In this document: positions 14,910 through 26,891 of the stretch, piece by piece
Numbering within the stretch: the stretch's first letter is position 1
Layout: each line of letters starts with the position of its first letter
Source: Paramacrobiotus metropolitanus
Taxonomy: Eukaryota; Tardigrada; Eutardigrada; Parachela; Macrobiotidae
Reading direction: 5' to 3'
DNA length: 64,000 nucleotides
Assembly: GCF_019649055.1 (NCBI RefSeq)
Contig: NW_026570364.1
Location: 241,929 to 305,928, forward strand
Position numbers and translations under genes: made by a program
The notes under the pieces: model-generated
What the model saw: only the letters and a program-made list of their open reading frames with translations
What the model was told of the DNA's origin: nothing
Database searches by the model: none

Positions 14910-15565
14910 GGGCGGCACGAGTGTACTACTTTGCCACTTTTGTAGTAGAGGACAAAAAAATCGATTCTGTTTCCCATATTAATTATGTACTAGAAACATT
15001 ATGTACTAGAAAGTAGAAACAGTATTTTGATAAGAATAATTTAGTTGCAAAAACTATACATCATATTAATTTTGTATCAGCCACCCCTACTCGGCTATGA
15101 CTCCAAGCTACCTAAATTCCTAATCATGCGCTTTATGCTGCCAGATTAACTATAAATTTCATTATACTTCTACTTAACTGAAACTTGTTGAGCATCATAC
15201 CCGCAACTTGAATATGTACAATTTTGTGCACAGACATCAAACGTGTCGAACTTCTGCTTGCCCATCACCTATTTTGTCATATTTTAAAAACAAATCGAAC
15301 AATCAGTCTCATCTTGTTATTATTACTGTATGTTTGAACGTTGATTGCAGTACATGGTACGAAAAAGTGCATTGTCAGTGTCACTAACGCAGACGGAAGA
15401 CACCTGTTGTGGGCCGAGATATTTTCTGCGTAAAAAATGAAATCATGATATTAACGACTTCGGCGCCGGATGTACCGAAATGGAAAAATGTGTAAAATAA
15501 CAGGAACGTCCCAGAAAAAATGGAGTATCACTTCAGCATTAACAGAACAATCCTTTGCTGCTTAA

Positions 15566-15573
15566 TATATAAG
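15566..15573 (+). promoter_or_regulatory. TATA-like box upstream of the damaged peptide gene
   Basis: TATATAAG lies 124 bp upstream of the position of the lost start codon (15690), the same layout as the intact relatives. Confidence 0.4.
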
Positions 15574-15689
15574 CGTTGATATTGGCGTCTACAAAATGCG
15601 TTAAAAGAGATACAAAACAGAAAAATTCTATAATTAAGCTCTTCGTGAAAGCTTATTATCTTTTCCAACGATACGGACATTTTTGCAAC

Positions 15690-16551
15690 ATAAACATCTT
15701 GCGATATATCATGGTTTTCCTTGCAGTGATACTGTCTGCTGTGGTGAGTTACTTACAGTTAGCCGCGATATACAGTAGTACAGTTAGCAATCTTTAAATT
15801 TGTGTTACCGGTTTGTGCGTAATATTTCACCTGGAGGTTTCGGTAATGACTTGGGCGGTTTTACCTTTGGCTTACTTTTGTACTTGTCCATCATCCATCT
15901 ACATTGTACCTATGTGCCCTAAATTAACCCTATACATGTAAACTAAATATTTATATTATTGCGCGCGGCGCACACAGTGAACACAGTTTACCATTGACAG
16001 TATATAACTCGGTTTCTCTACAATGTCATTAATCAGTGCATACACTAGTACTGGATTGAATCGATTATATATAATTACTGTATCAACGTCAAGTAGTTCT
16101 TCGAATTCTCACAGAAATTTTACCTTATAAAAGAGTTTCACAATAAAATGCTCCAAATTTAAACATTTTAATGCATACCAAATTTTGAACGACCGCCTTT
16201 CTGCAGTGTTTTAAATGATGCTGCAATACAACACATCGTTGGCGATTAAACTAACACATCGTAAGCAATGCATGAATATCATACAACTAACCATTAATAA
16301 AGTACCATGATTATTACAGCATTTTGTACTATATTGATTTCGCTTTATAATTTACACAACTACATGCATTTCTTTTTTCCAGATGGGCGAAGTGCTTCAT
16401 GAAGGTCACGTCGAGCGAGAAAATCATCATGGAGTGGGACCAATTCGCCGGGAACGGCCAGTAATCGTGGAAAATCCCGTGGTACCCGGTCGCAATGGGA
16501 AGTTGTCGCGTCGGCGAAATTTGCAATCAAGGCTCTCAGTGTGTTCCTTAG
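15690..16551 (+). pseudogene. Damaged paralogue of the secreted GEIC peptide gene
   Basis: Exon-1 equivalent 15690-15743 (18 codons, donor GTGAGT) aligns codon for codon with the signal exon at 13078, but the first codon is ATA instead of ATG. The next in-frame ATG (15711) would leave only 11 hydrophobic residues. Exon-2 equivalent 16383-16551 follows a good pyrimidine tract and TTCCAG. Its first part aligns in one frame (RPVIVENPVV against RNVVRNNIVT). The conserved C-terminal module, C-x5-C-x5-C with RVGEIC and QCVP then TAG, lies in the +1 frame. The switch falls at the CCC run 16485-16487, as expected for a one-base insertion. Read as it stands, exon 2 ends at 16571 without the module. 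Two independent lesions argue for a pseudogene, though a base-calling error in the run is possible for the second. Confidence 0.6.
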
Positions 16552-16599
16552 ACTTCTCCAGGTTGCACTAATTGCGGATTTTATGAATGTTTCGCAGCC

Positions 16600-18384
16600 A
16601 GTCCAAATTCCCGGGAAAAAGATGAAGTTTATTTTTGCATTGCGACGTCAGCATCTGATGTTGCCTAGATCCACAGTTGTGTAAAATTATCAATCCGCTA
16701 TTCGTGCGGGTTCATTGTACTTATGTATTGTACAGTGTTGACAATGAGTTACTGTGTATGCATTGTACAGTAAAACAGTCAGTTTCGCCATTCTCACATT
16801 CAATATTAGAGCCGGCCACTAGAGAATTCAAAGGTCATGCGGTGACTTAAGTGAGTCAGTAGCTGCAGCATCAAACAAAAACATTTAGCAGGCGATATTT
16901 TTTATTGCATAATGTGCTCGAACATAAGACTTCATGCAATGTGTGTTTCTTATAAAACACTATGCAATGCGTATTCCTTCAGCTTTAACACTGAAACACG
17001 AGCGCAAGACATTCAAAGTGCCCAACGGTTCTGCAAGTTAACTGTCGTGGCATACGCTATATATTTTGTTACATAGCGTAACCTAAAATTTTTATGCGAG
17101 TACTACGGTCCCGTGGACAACATAATAGTAAATATTAAGAACAACAAGCTGTAGCCAACGACACCACAATTGCAGTCAATGCAAGAAACCAGCTGGTACG
17201 AACCTTGACAACCCCAACGCTTGTACTGTATCGTTGAGAATAGCATATTCCAGAAAACTAGTGATGAATAATAATATGGCAGAGAGGAAGAAACTTTTGG
17301 TTTTATTGGAATTTGGCGTACCAGTAGTAATTAATATTGTTTCTTTGACTCCTAGAAGTAGGATATTGTAACACATTTTATCTTTCAATTTCTGAGACCT
17401 CTATTAAGCAACAAATGTAAAGGATAGTTCGGCAAAATTAATGCTAACGTAGAATTATAAATTACTTTGGCTGAGGCTGCTGTTACACATTGCTATTACG
17501 GAATCAGGTTTCAGAATTCATTACAATTACAAAACCTTTAATGACTCCAAGTTCTGTAATTAAAACTTAGTAATAATTTCATATTTCCAAGGTTTATATA
17601 AGAAAAGTCGTCCTTCTTATTTTTAGCATCTCAAGTGGTTTGTTTTCCTTTTTTTGCCCCCTACTGTACAGATAGATACACCTTCTCGTTCGCTTAATTT
17701 AGTTACCGCACCCTTCGCGGTAGACGATCGTCTTGTAGCCGCGGTAAATAGATTCACCTTTTTGACTTTTATTACCGATGACCAGCCACATAACAGCACG
17801 TACAGTTAACTGCCCTTCAGATTGATCCTATTTCCATTACTAAAATAACTGCTGAGGCGTACACTGTTCCGGGAAGGGACAATCTGGAGCGCTGATGAAT
17901 CAGATCAGATTCATGGATTTTACCAATTATAATGCCCTAACCAATCCCCCCGTCGTGGCTGTCGCGGTACGGTTAATAATCTAGACAGACGCGCGGCATG
18001 CACATCGACGCTGATTAATATCAGCGTACACGGCCACTTCACGCAGTAATCTCTCGGGGCCCTCATCGACGCCAATCCCATCCCACTTCCGTAAATCCCC
18101 ACTGTCTGTCGACTGTACCTTTCACACCGGCAAAAACGCACCGCGTCAGTATTAACGCATTCTTGCTGCATCCGCAAAGGCGAACATTCACATTTCTGCT
18201 TCGCTAGTTTCCGCTTTTTGACCGTTAACCAGAACCCTAGAAGTTGAGAAGTTAGATATTAGAAAGGTCACCGCTGCGTGTTGCACGATTGTTGTTTTAT
18301 ATACTTGATTACCGCGTATATTAGCTACTTTTTTTATTTCCTGCTTATTATATTGTTATCTACTCGAACTAAACCAAGCTAATA
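16600..18384. other. Intergenic, no gene seen
   Basis: This stretch is AT-rich apart from a more GC-rich patch at about 17900-18180, where an 85-codon minus-strand frame lacks recognisable motifs or clear splice sites. The last 100 bp, with TTTATATA near 18297, are the likely promoter of the PAW-domain gene. Confidence 0.45.
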
Positions 18385-20569
18385 ATGAATACGTGGAAGA
18401 AGCGCCTGAACTTTACCAGCGACATCTCGCAGGACACGGAGTCCGCACCGTTGCCGTCCACCAGCACCATCAATCCGCGCAACCCCCGGGCCAACCGGCT
18501 GTTGCACCAGCGCTCAGCGGAGCCGCACACGGAATGCGCCCGACTGAATCAGCGTTCCATGTCGTTATCCGCCGATCCGGCCATGACCACCGGTCTGCAC
18601 CCGTCGCTGAGCGCTCTGGCCACCAGCGCCATGTGTCTGCAGCGCTTAATTGCCGCCGGCAGCGCCCTGATGAGTGTGGGGAAGATTGTCGGCAATGTCA
18701 TCCAGCCGACACGCACGGAAGTGGCCTGCCGGAAACTCCACTTGGTCTATTCATCGCGCACCGACGAGTACAAACGCCTGACGGATGCCTCACGTCACGG
18801 GATCAAAGGTCAGCTGTGCAGTGATCTCGACCTAGCACACCGGCGCGTGATCTAGTGTTTTATGTACATTGTATATATCCTGTATATATCCGGCTTCCGG
18901 ATGCAGTGATTGGCTGCTCATGAGATCATTGTTGTATTGTTGTATAGGCTGGAAGAATTTGGTGTATGCGGAGAAGAACATGGAATTGGTGACGGAGCAC
19001 CGTTACATGGCCGGGAGTGATGTGGTCCGCGTATTCTTGGCACGCACGCCGGGGTCCAAGTCGGCATTTCTGCAGTGGAATTTCGATTTGTCTTTTACCG
19101 GTAATTTTTTGCTTTTCAATTCTTAAAAATTCTAACGCTGAGTATATTTGTCATAGCTGCTAGTAAATCAGCATAAATTTTAAGAGCTACGTAGACGGTT
19201 TTACTTTTGAAGTTGCTGATACTACGTACGGTTTCAATAAAATTGTTAACCATCAATAAAATAATGTTGTTTTGTAACGACAACCATTAATCGAATACAT
19301 ACGTATACCGGACAAGACTGAGAGTTTCAGGAGCATCAACCTTTTCTACTTCTGGAATTTCAGTTTATAAAAAATCGAATAAAATAAGAAAAATGTGTAC
19401 TCTTAAGAATATCTGATATCTAGAAGGTTAATATAATTTGTATTATAAGTGTATAGCTGCACGCGTTGTTCGGTATCAAAGAAATGATGTTGTCGTTAAT
19501 GAACGCCATTGCACTACAATACCACACTTACAGTTGTTAGAAAGCACGATTGAGCAGTGGTGTTTGCGTTCGTTTACTTTAGTAATTCGCATCTTCACAA
19601 TAACGATCACAAAAGCGGGTTTGCAATGTTTTTCAATAAAAACAGAGAATGTGTTCTTTTCCTGTGAAAATATCAGTAAATATTTTGGAAAATGTTATTG
19701 CAGAGTGCACTCATAACCATAAATATATTATTTAATTAAATATCATACGAAGCGTGTCGATTTAGTCAGTTTTCCGGCTTAATTAATCATAAACCGAAAC
19801 TTACACTACTGGCAGCACTACTGGAAGTACAACATTTCAACCAACATTAGTGTTGTTTTTAGTAACCATAATTATTACTTATTTCGAACTAGAGGTTTAT
19901 ATCTGCAGATGTAAATCATACTGTAGTAATTATGTGGGTTACATGCTGCACTACGAAATATGTATTCAGATCCAGACTGTTTCTCCGGCTTTACAACAAA
20001 ATATATAATTTTTTAAAAAATATCGCGCCAGTCCGGGCCAATGCCGGTTTGCAGTACTGGTAGATTTTCTACGCCCTATTGCCGTTGCCCGACACAAAAC
20101 CGTAAAAGCACGATTTAGGAAAAAAGTACTCGTATCTGGCTTCCCCACGAGGTGCTTGTTTACGCTAGGCACCAATAAAGCGACATTTCATTAATTGAAT
20201 CACAACACATGTACTTTACTTCCGTCCCATTCTCTAGGCATGCGCATCAAACGCTTGATGATCCGCTGTCAATATGAGATCTTCGATGACGGTGCGGTGA
20301 GTTTTTACCTCACCAGCGACGAGCACACCAGCAACCAGCAGATTGTCCTCTTTGGCACATCCGAGAATCTCAAATGCATACCGGAAGCGGTGGGCTGGTC
20401 ACGCTTTACCCTGACGGCGGAGCTATCCTGTCGGCGCGGCTCCTGTACCTTCAAGCATTCACAGCTGTGCTGTCAGCCGCAACGCACGAAACTCCTGGAA
20501 TCCAAAGCGTCCAAGTTCCCCATGGTGGTGAAAATCTGGTTTGATCATCCCTCCAGTCCACGTGTATAA
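18385..20569 (+). CDS. PAW-domain protein (NGLY1 C-terminal-type domain without transglutaminase core)
   Basis: Three exons: 18385-18808, 18948-19100 and 20238-20569 (stop TAA), joined in phase 1 both times, give 302 aa. Residues from about 125 on match the PAW domain at the C-terminus of peptide:N-glycanase (NGLY1), which binds high-mannose glycans. Landmarks are VYSSRTDEY, GWKNLVYAEKN, VVRVFLARTPGS, FLQWNFDLSFTG, FGTSENLK and FTLTAELSCRRG followed by KHSQLC. The first 120 residues are Ser/Thr/Arg rich with a short hydrophobic patch (SALMSVGKIVGNVI). They carry neither a PUB domain nor the Cys-His-Asp transglutaminase core, so this is not a full deglycosylase. Free-standing PAW proteins are known in nematodes. 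The donor of exon 1 is the less common GTCAGC. The gene is convergent with the sulfotransferase. A lectin-like role is an inference. Confidence 0.8.
19101..20237 (+). other. 1.1-kb intron of the PAW-domain gene
   Basis: AT-rich intron with GTAATT donor and TTCTCTAG acceptor. No coding exon or repeat of note was seen inside it. Confidence 0.6.
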
Positions 20570-20954
20570 CGCTATCTTGGTTTATATATGTTTTAACGAT
20601 ATAGTGAATATGTGGCAGATTTAAAAAGGTCATCACCATTAACTGTAAATAATTGCTTGCTTTTACTAGCTTGTATATATAAAGATTTATCCTTATTATA
20701 AGATCCTTATTTCAACTCCGTAGGAGTTATTTTATATTTTATATCACGGGTGTGTGTCAAAAATTAAAGCTTGTGTGGTTTTATTAAAAGGTCACGAGTA
20801 TGCGCACATGTTAATGTCAACTTCGCTCAAAGCGAAGACAGCGTTCACTTGCTATACGTTAAAAGGGAGAAAATAACTGCGATTTTCCGGAAAAAGCCGA
20901 ACTTCTTGGCGGTGTAATAAAATTTTTAATTGGGACGACTTTCTATCTATCCGC

Positions 20955-23275
20955 TTATTCGTAGCGAAATGTTAAGCCCTGCAATTCGGGCCGTTGCAGG
21001 TTCTTATTAATCCAGTCATCGACTTGCTTGTTCTGCTCCTCACTGAAATGCACCTTCCAGTTGCCAACTTTCCCTACAGAAAACAGTGCACCAGCTTAGA
21101 GATCACGGGACATAAGACATAACGGTGGCCTACGTAAGCCGGGATTCATTAGGGTCAACGCCGCGTACCGGCACGGATGAACGGGGATTTGTTGAAGTCG
21201 AAATAGCCACGTGCTCCCACTTTGGCCTTATTGACGGTCTCGTTGTTTTTCATCTGGTCGAAGGCGCATTCGTAGTAGATTTTGTTTAGCTGGTCCTCGG
21301 TAAAATCCTTCCCCAGAAATTTACTTAATCTTCGTGCCACACCAATAAAATCCTGGAAAAAAATAACTATAAATGGACTTTCATAGTCAGCACGTTGTGA
21401 GCTTGTAGCGATCTGTACGTATGTGGTTGAGGTCACTCGTGGAATTTACCAAAGCTGATCGATCCGACCTCTTTTCGACTTTCAGAAAAACTATGATTCG
21501 AGGTTTCTACAGAGTATGCACGCTGTACAGATATTAGTAACAGAAGAGTAAGCAATTGCGCAAGTACCCAAAAATTTGGAAGCAATGCGTTGTGAATTTG
21601 CGAAAAATTGGTTTTATTTACTTTATTAACAGCGCTAATTCTGATAATTACTGTACAACAATAAATTTTTTATCATTACTGTAATTTGGCTGCACCGATA
21701 AAGTTCCGTTACTGCCAAATACAGAGTACTGTATTTAGTTATTATGCAGTAAATCAAAGGAGATACGTAGATACTTACAGGTATACAAAAATTATTAACC
21801 GGTCAATTTTTATGCCCAGCGACCGACATGTAAGACTACACGCACGCACGCGTTTACCTGGCTCATTTCTTCGAAACTCGTGAAGAATATATTGGGATTG
21901 GTATTCCTGCGTGACCAGTAGCTGGCTGCATGGTCGAAGAAGGGTCCGTACATGACACGCTCTTCCGTGAAGGAGTTGATGATTTCCTGCAGATCCCCGT
22001 GATACTGCATAGGGTAGTGTGACCGGAAGAAGTGGTACATGGACACAATCGTGTCCTTGGGATTACGAATAACGAACACGATCTGCGAGAAGAAAAAGTA
22101 GGATACGTGAACCAGTTGCGCAATGATGACATACGAGTATTGTAACAAAGTTTGCGTGACATAAAAATATTGTGATTAATGATGATGATTCACGCATGAC
22201 GTACTTGATTTGTAGCCCAATGTGGATAAAAATTTGGCTAAATTAATATTACTAAAGTAAGTACTGTGTTTAGGCGCACGACACGTGAAAAGTAAAAAGA
22301 AAAGTGCGCTCATAAAAACAAACACAAAATTTCCAAAAAATGCAGCTAAAAACCGATGTTTTTGGTTCGCCTTAGGTTAGCAGAAATTAACTATCCACTG
22401 CAAACCGCAAGACAAATAAATTTACATCATTAACTGATATATTTGAGCCAAAATAAAAATAAACCTAAAATGTTGTATTTAAAAGGTACCCTGTTCAATT
22501 TTGTTAGCATACATAGTCGCAAAGATATAATTTTTGAATATTTGGACTGTTTTCCGCAATATCAGTAACAATCTTGTTGATTTTATTCTTTGTCTGATGT
22601 TAATGATAATGAAAACTAGCTATGCCCACAAAATTCGTTATTTTGTGCTGCGACTCCGGAGCGCTTCGTGTATTACTAAACCTGATGGTTGCCAAACGTT
22701 TTCATTTTATAACATTTTTAATGTTACAGTGATATTTAGTAGTAGTATTTGATGTCAAGTAATACAGTAGAACCTAACTTCGAAAAAAAAGTGATTCATC
22801 TCGCCCGCATACCGCTTCATATATACTTGAAGTACCGGTAATTTATTGGCAAGGTTCAGGTACTGTATATACCGCCGCAATAAATGACTCATATATAATA
22901 CACATAGCTGACCTTGGTTCCACTGGCTTCAATGCTGGGAGGCAGTGCCTCGTAACCGAGATGCGTGAAGAAGGCCCGCCCGGGCGGCTGCTGGCAGAGC
23001 AGATCGATGGGGCGCTTGCCGACCGGCATATCGGGATCTGTCAGCTCCAGATAGGGATTCTTCCACTCCAACGACTTTCCATCGTGCAGGCACTGCGGAT
23101 CAGCATTGTTCTTCATCATCTCAATCACGGCGTTCATCCACGTGGTGCCGCATTTTGGAAACGTGCAGATAGCGATGTCTTCTTTTTTTGCTTGAAATTT
23201 CGCGACTTCATCGATGATGGTCCAGAATGGATACGGTACCAGTGTGCCCTTGTACAGTTTCCTGTAAATTCCCAT
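20955..23275 (-). CDS. Cytosolic sulfotransferase (SULT family), complete
   Basis: Four exons on the minus strand: 22913-23275, 21858-22082, 21169-21352 and 20955-21073 (stop TAA), all phases consistent, give 296 aa, the usual SULT length. The enzyme transfers sulfate from PAPS to hydroxyl groups of small molecules in the cytosol. Key sites: the 5'-phosphosulfate loop TFPKCGTTW (residues 38-46); the catalytic His in FFTHLGYEALP (about residue 105); the 3'-phosphate loop VFVIRNPKDTIVS (about 124-136); and the C-terminal PAPS-binding GKVGNWKVHF, whose Gly is split across the last junction. The usual RKG there reads RAG: the Lys is replaced by Ala, and the Arg and Gly remain. The start ATG lies in a clear context with no upstream in-frame Met. 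Exon 1 again uses a GTCAGC donor. Substrate cannot be predicted. Confidence 0.93.
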
Positions 23276-24321
23276 TAATTAAGTCATCATTTTAATAATG
23301 TGATGAGCTCATTGATAAATTGCCGGCTACCAGTTTTCGAAGCTGTGTTAATGTTTTTTCATCAAGTTTAGAAAATATTTTAAACTTTTATGATAAAGGA
23401 TCAGATTTTCCGAATCAATGCGCACAAGTAATAACCACATAATTCTGTTACATCTATCCAAGTACCCTAAAATTAATACATTAAATAATTTAAATGTAAG
23501 CACTATATAAAACAAATATTGCAACTGGAAGTGGAAGAGCTAGAGAAAATATTTTGTCGCAGAAATATTTTTGTTTCTGTGCCACTTAAAATTTTTTCGT
23601 TAAAATATTTTACGTTTTAAAAAAAGTTTTAAAATTGCCATCACACCTCAAGGGATATGCAATCATGTTGTCGTATAAATGGTAAAATAATTTTTACTAC
23701 AACTATTATACTTTTGAAAAACTGTAACAGGCTATTTATTGCAAAATATTATGTTAAGTGCTGTGAGCCAATTACCGTGCATTCGCTGATTTCAGATTTA
23801 ATGAAAATGAGGCGGAAGTAACTTTGACGTTAACAAATGTGATTTGTCACTGCCACAATGAAGAACGACACTTATACGTACGTCCAATCAGGATGATGAT
23901 ATCCGACCGGCCACATTTTCACCGGCGCGGGAGCGGCGACAGGGTTGTCCGATTTCTTTTCTTCGTGTTCCGGCATAATTTCAATTTCGATTCCCCAGTA
24001 CTGATCTAATAATAGCGGCTGTTTAAACGAGCCAACGAGACCTCGGTTAATGGCAACGTAGTTCGAGCGGCGAAGCCAAATGAATATGCTTCCGTTCAGT
24101 CCGTAAAAAAAAGCGATTTTTCGCGTCAAACTAGACTAGCTTGGCTTCGGGCAACAGATGAGTTCACATATATTTCGACAATTATAAGGGCGTCTGGTAT
24201 GCCCGGCAGCGATTAACAAGCCGGTGCTTTCTGAGTTACTTAAAAATGTAGCATGGTGTTCAGCTGCAGTTTAGCTCTAATGTTTTAAAAAAATCAAAAT
24301 TAACAGTATCAGATTGATTGC
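23276..24321. other. Intergenic upstream of sulfotransferase; one weak small ORF
   Basis: The region is AT-rich. A minus-strand frame open from 24129 to its stop at 23872 contains an ATG at 23976 giving 34 residues that end in HHPDWTYV, with an acidic/Lys start (MPEHEEKKSD). It may be a short last exon or chance. No homologue is recognised. Confidence 0.3.
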
Positions 24322-25004
24322 ATGACTGTAATGGCCTACGTGATTTGTGTGTTGATTTTTTGTAAGAGTTCTACAGACCACGAATAGTACAGAAGGATTA
24401 TATCAAGTAAAAAAACCGTATTAATTACCTAGAAGCATAATTTAATATAAAAAATGAATGCTAATCCTAAAATGGTGGTTGCCGCCAACAGTTTTGGTTA
24501 TTCCTTTAATGTTTAAATTTGAGAATCACGTTAAATACCGTAACTATCTCCAGGCATAAAAAGAAGCGTGAATTTTTAATTATATAACTATAATGGTTCG
24601 ATATCTGAAACAGTAATTAAAAACTACAGAGTATATTATGATGTTGCACACAATATAGGTAGTACATTGATATTTAAATTTCTGCCGATCTCAAGCCCGG
24701 ACCGGAAATCACGTGTGGCTTTTTGGTATAAGACGATGGTACACCTACTGTTTTACCTGGCTTTCGGAAAGAACTCATCAACTTCTCAAAAATTACCAAA
24801 GGGAGACCTTCGCGACCTTCACTGGTACACAAAGTTGATGCTGTATATAGTCGAACCCGGTTAAACGATGCCGTGTCCGTGATAAATCTTATTTAAAATT
24901 CCTAATGTCCGGTACTTTTTTTAGTGAATGGAGATTGCTTTTCGCCGGATATCCCCGACACCGCATGTACAGATACATCCGGCACCTGCTTTACGACTGT
25001 CTAG
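24322..25004 (+). CDS. Possible tiny secreted peptide with three cysteines
   Basis: A candidate two-exon model: 24322-24361 (MTVMAYVICVLIF, a hydrophobic leader, donor GTAAGA, phase 1) and 24925-25004 (acceptor TTTTTTTAG, stop TAG). The join gives a Leu codon and a 39-residue product. The second part has cysteines spaced C-x9-C-x6-C, in NGDCF, TACTD and GTCFTTV. The layout mimics the signal-exon plus Cys-exon genes near 3 and 13 kb, except that the intron is in phase 1. Evidence is only splice sites, leader and cysteines, so it may be chance. Confidence 0.3.
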
Positions 25005-26693
25005 CTATCGATTTTGAAACGCAGCAGGTATCTGTATGCCTACATACTGTTAAACTTCCGCAAAATTTTATTTTTCACTGCAATACTATATTATAATTAT
25101 TTAGAAGGTTTAATTACGACGTGCACCGTGCGGATATTAGATTCAAGAACATTTTTCTCTGAAAACCTTGGAATGACCCGAAGAAAGTTATTAAGTATAA
25201 ACTCAGTTTTTGTTCTGTATCGGTTTAAAATTAGCAGTTACCTTTCTCTCAAGACGCACGCTATCTACCGATTAGGCATTGGAATTCCGTGTAAAGTTTT
25301 TTATATCTCGGATAAACTTTAGACCTAATAATGATGCGCTAGTAAATAGTTACCAACAAGAGCATATGTTGCGCCATTTTCGGTAAATGTCAACGACACT
25401 GACAACAACTGCAGCATCTGGGCGCTCTCGCCGCAACTCTCCTTAGCGCGGACTCGTAAATCGATATTAATGAAAGACATTATAAAACGCAATACATATG
25501 TCCTGGATACCAGAAAGTGGTCCAGAATAGACGCGTCGCGAATAAAAACCCCGACACACACGAAACGGTCCCCTTAGGGGCATTGGTCAAGGGATCACGC
25601 CAGCCTGACGTCAAAGCCACAGGTTATATTCCGCGGAATACGCTTGTGGTGACGGAACTTTACTTCCTGATTCAAAAAATGGACTGATTCTTTCACCCAC
25701 ATTTGGCACATTAAACATCATTACATGGTAGTTTACGCAGAGATGAAAATTTAATGGCACTGTATTGTGGCATTAATCCTATTTTTTTCGCACAAACAAA
25801 AATAAGCCGCTCCACAGTAAATCGGTTTGTATACTGCACATGTTATACATGTACGATACACTACAATTTTATTCACAATTAATATATATATACAGAAGTA
25901 TACGAAGTATATAATTTTATATTCGGCCAGATAAGTTAATTAATTTTATAACAAAATACAGTGGATTTATTCTGGGTTTATTAAAGCTTTCGAAACGATA
26001 GTAACGTAATTATCTGCATATCACAGCATGTGTACAACAGTTTTTGTCCTTGCATAACAAGCGTTAGCAGGTGGGCTACACCGTTAGCATCATTATTGCA
26101 TTATTAGTAAAAGCAACAAAAACTACAGCTTTATGATCGAGATAACTCTAACGACATGCCATTACTGAAATCACATCACCAGAAAAAATACCGGGACGAT
26201 TGCTGCTGAGCGATAGCCTTTTTTTAAATTGTCTTAACGACACCGAAAAACAAGCGATCCGATGCTGTAACTAGTAAGTACCTCTGTCATACTCATGCTA
26301 ATTGGAAAAGTGAGGCGATTACACTGTGCAACCACCTGCACATGCCGGCGATTAGGGAGAACATAATGGACAAATGGCGGGATTTTGATCGAAGGATATA
26401 AAATGACGTCACATCCGCTGAGGATTCCCTGATCGCTGGTGCCCGGGCGCCACATATACCGGCGTAAAAGGCGAATCGATTTCCACATACCGCCTCTTCT
26501 CCATCACGTTTTCCCACACTATGTACCGTAGTACTACGAACATCTGTCGTGCCCCGGAATTCCTCTGTGCGGCCTTTTTACGTCTGTCCTTTGGAGCCGG
26601 CATTTCAACAATGATTGTAACTTCTCAAACCTTTACAGACAGAGTCAACAAACGTGAGCGTAGTGTTTTGATCTACTGGTCGCCGGCGGAACA
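25005..26693. other. Intergenic upstream of GPCR first exon 1a
   Basis: Mostly AT-rich. A 64-codon minus-strand frame beginning with ATG at 26603 is Lys/Arg rich at its start but shows no motif. The final 100 bp are the likely promoter and 5' UTR of exon 1a. Confidence 0.4.
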
Positions 26694-26891
26694 ATGACTT
26701 TCGTGAGTAACTATTTGGTCAACGCTTCCCATTGGGCAGTGACACAGTGGAATATTAACGGCAGTGCGGTCACTTCGCCACTGCTCGTCTACAGTGATCG
26801 GGATCCGCGCGAGGATGAGTGGTGGCTGCGCGTCACCTTTGTCGTCTTCATGGGGATATTATCCGTAACCGGCAGTATTGGAAATATTTTT
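26694..26891 (+). CDS. Alternative first exon 1a of the GPCR ending at 37694
   Basis: Sixty-six codons from ATG 26694 to a GTAAGT donor, phase 0. It encodes a glycosylatable N-tail (NAS, NGS) and membrane helix 1. The helix, WWLRVTFVVFMGILS followed by GSIGNIF, repeats that of exon 1b (30963-31157) identically over 15 residues, whereas the first 40 or so residues differ. No TM2 exon follows before exon 1b. The only matching phase-0 acceptor with a TM2 sequence is at 35149, giving a 394-aa receptor through an 8.3-kb intron. Alternatives are a stranded partial duplication or a separate truncated gene. Confidence 0.7.

Larger units (their letters stand above)
13458..15565. other. Intergenic region with two strong hairpins and degenerate reading frames
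   Basis: No intact gene is supported. Several frames of 60-90 codons between 13760 and 14840 lack good splice context and may be remnants. Two near-perfect inverted repeats at 14713-14778 and 14867-14909 are listed separately. Confidence 0.4.

Noticed and set aside
18393-18824. 143-codon second plus frame in the PAW gene first exon
   Set aside because: It is a +2 shadow of exon 1; only the 18385 frame joins the PAW exons in phase.
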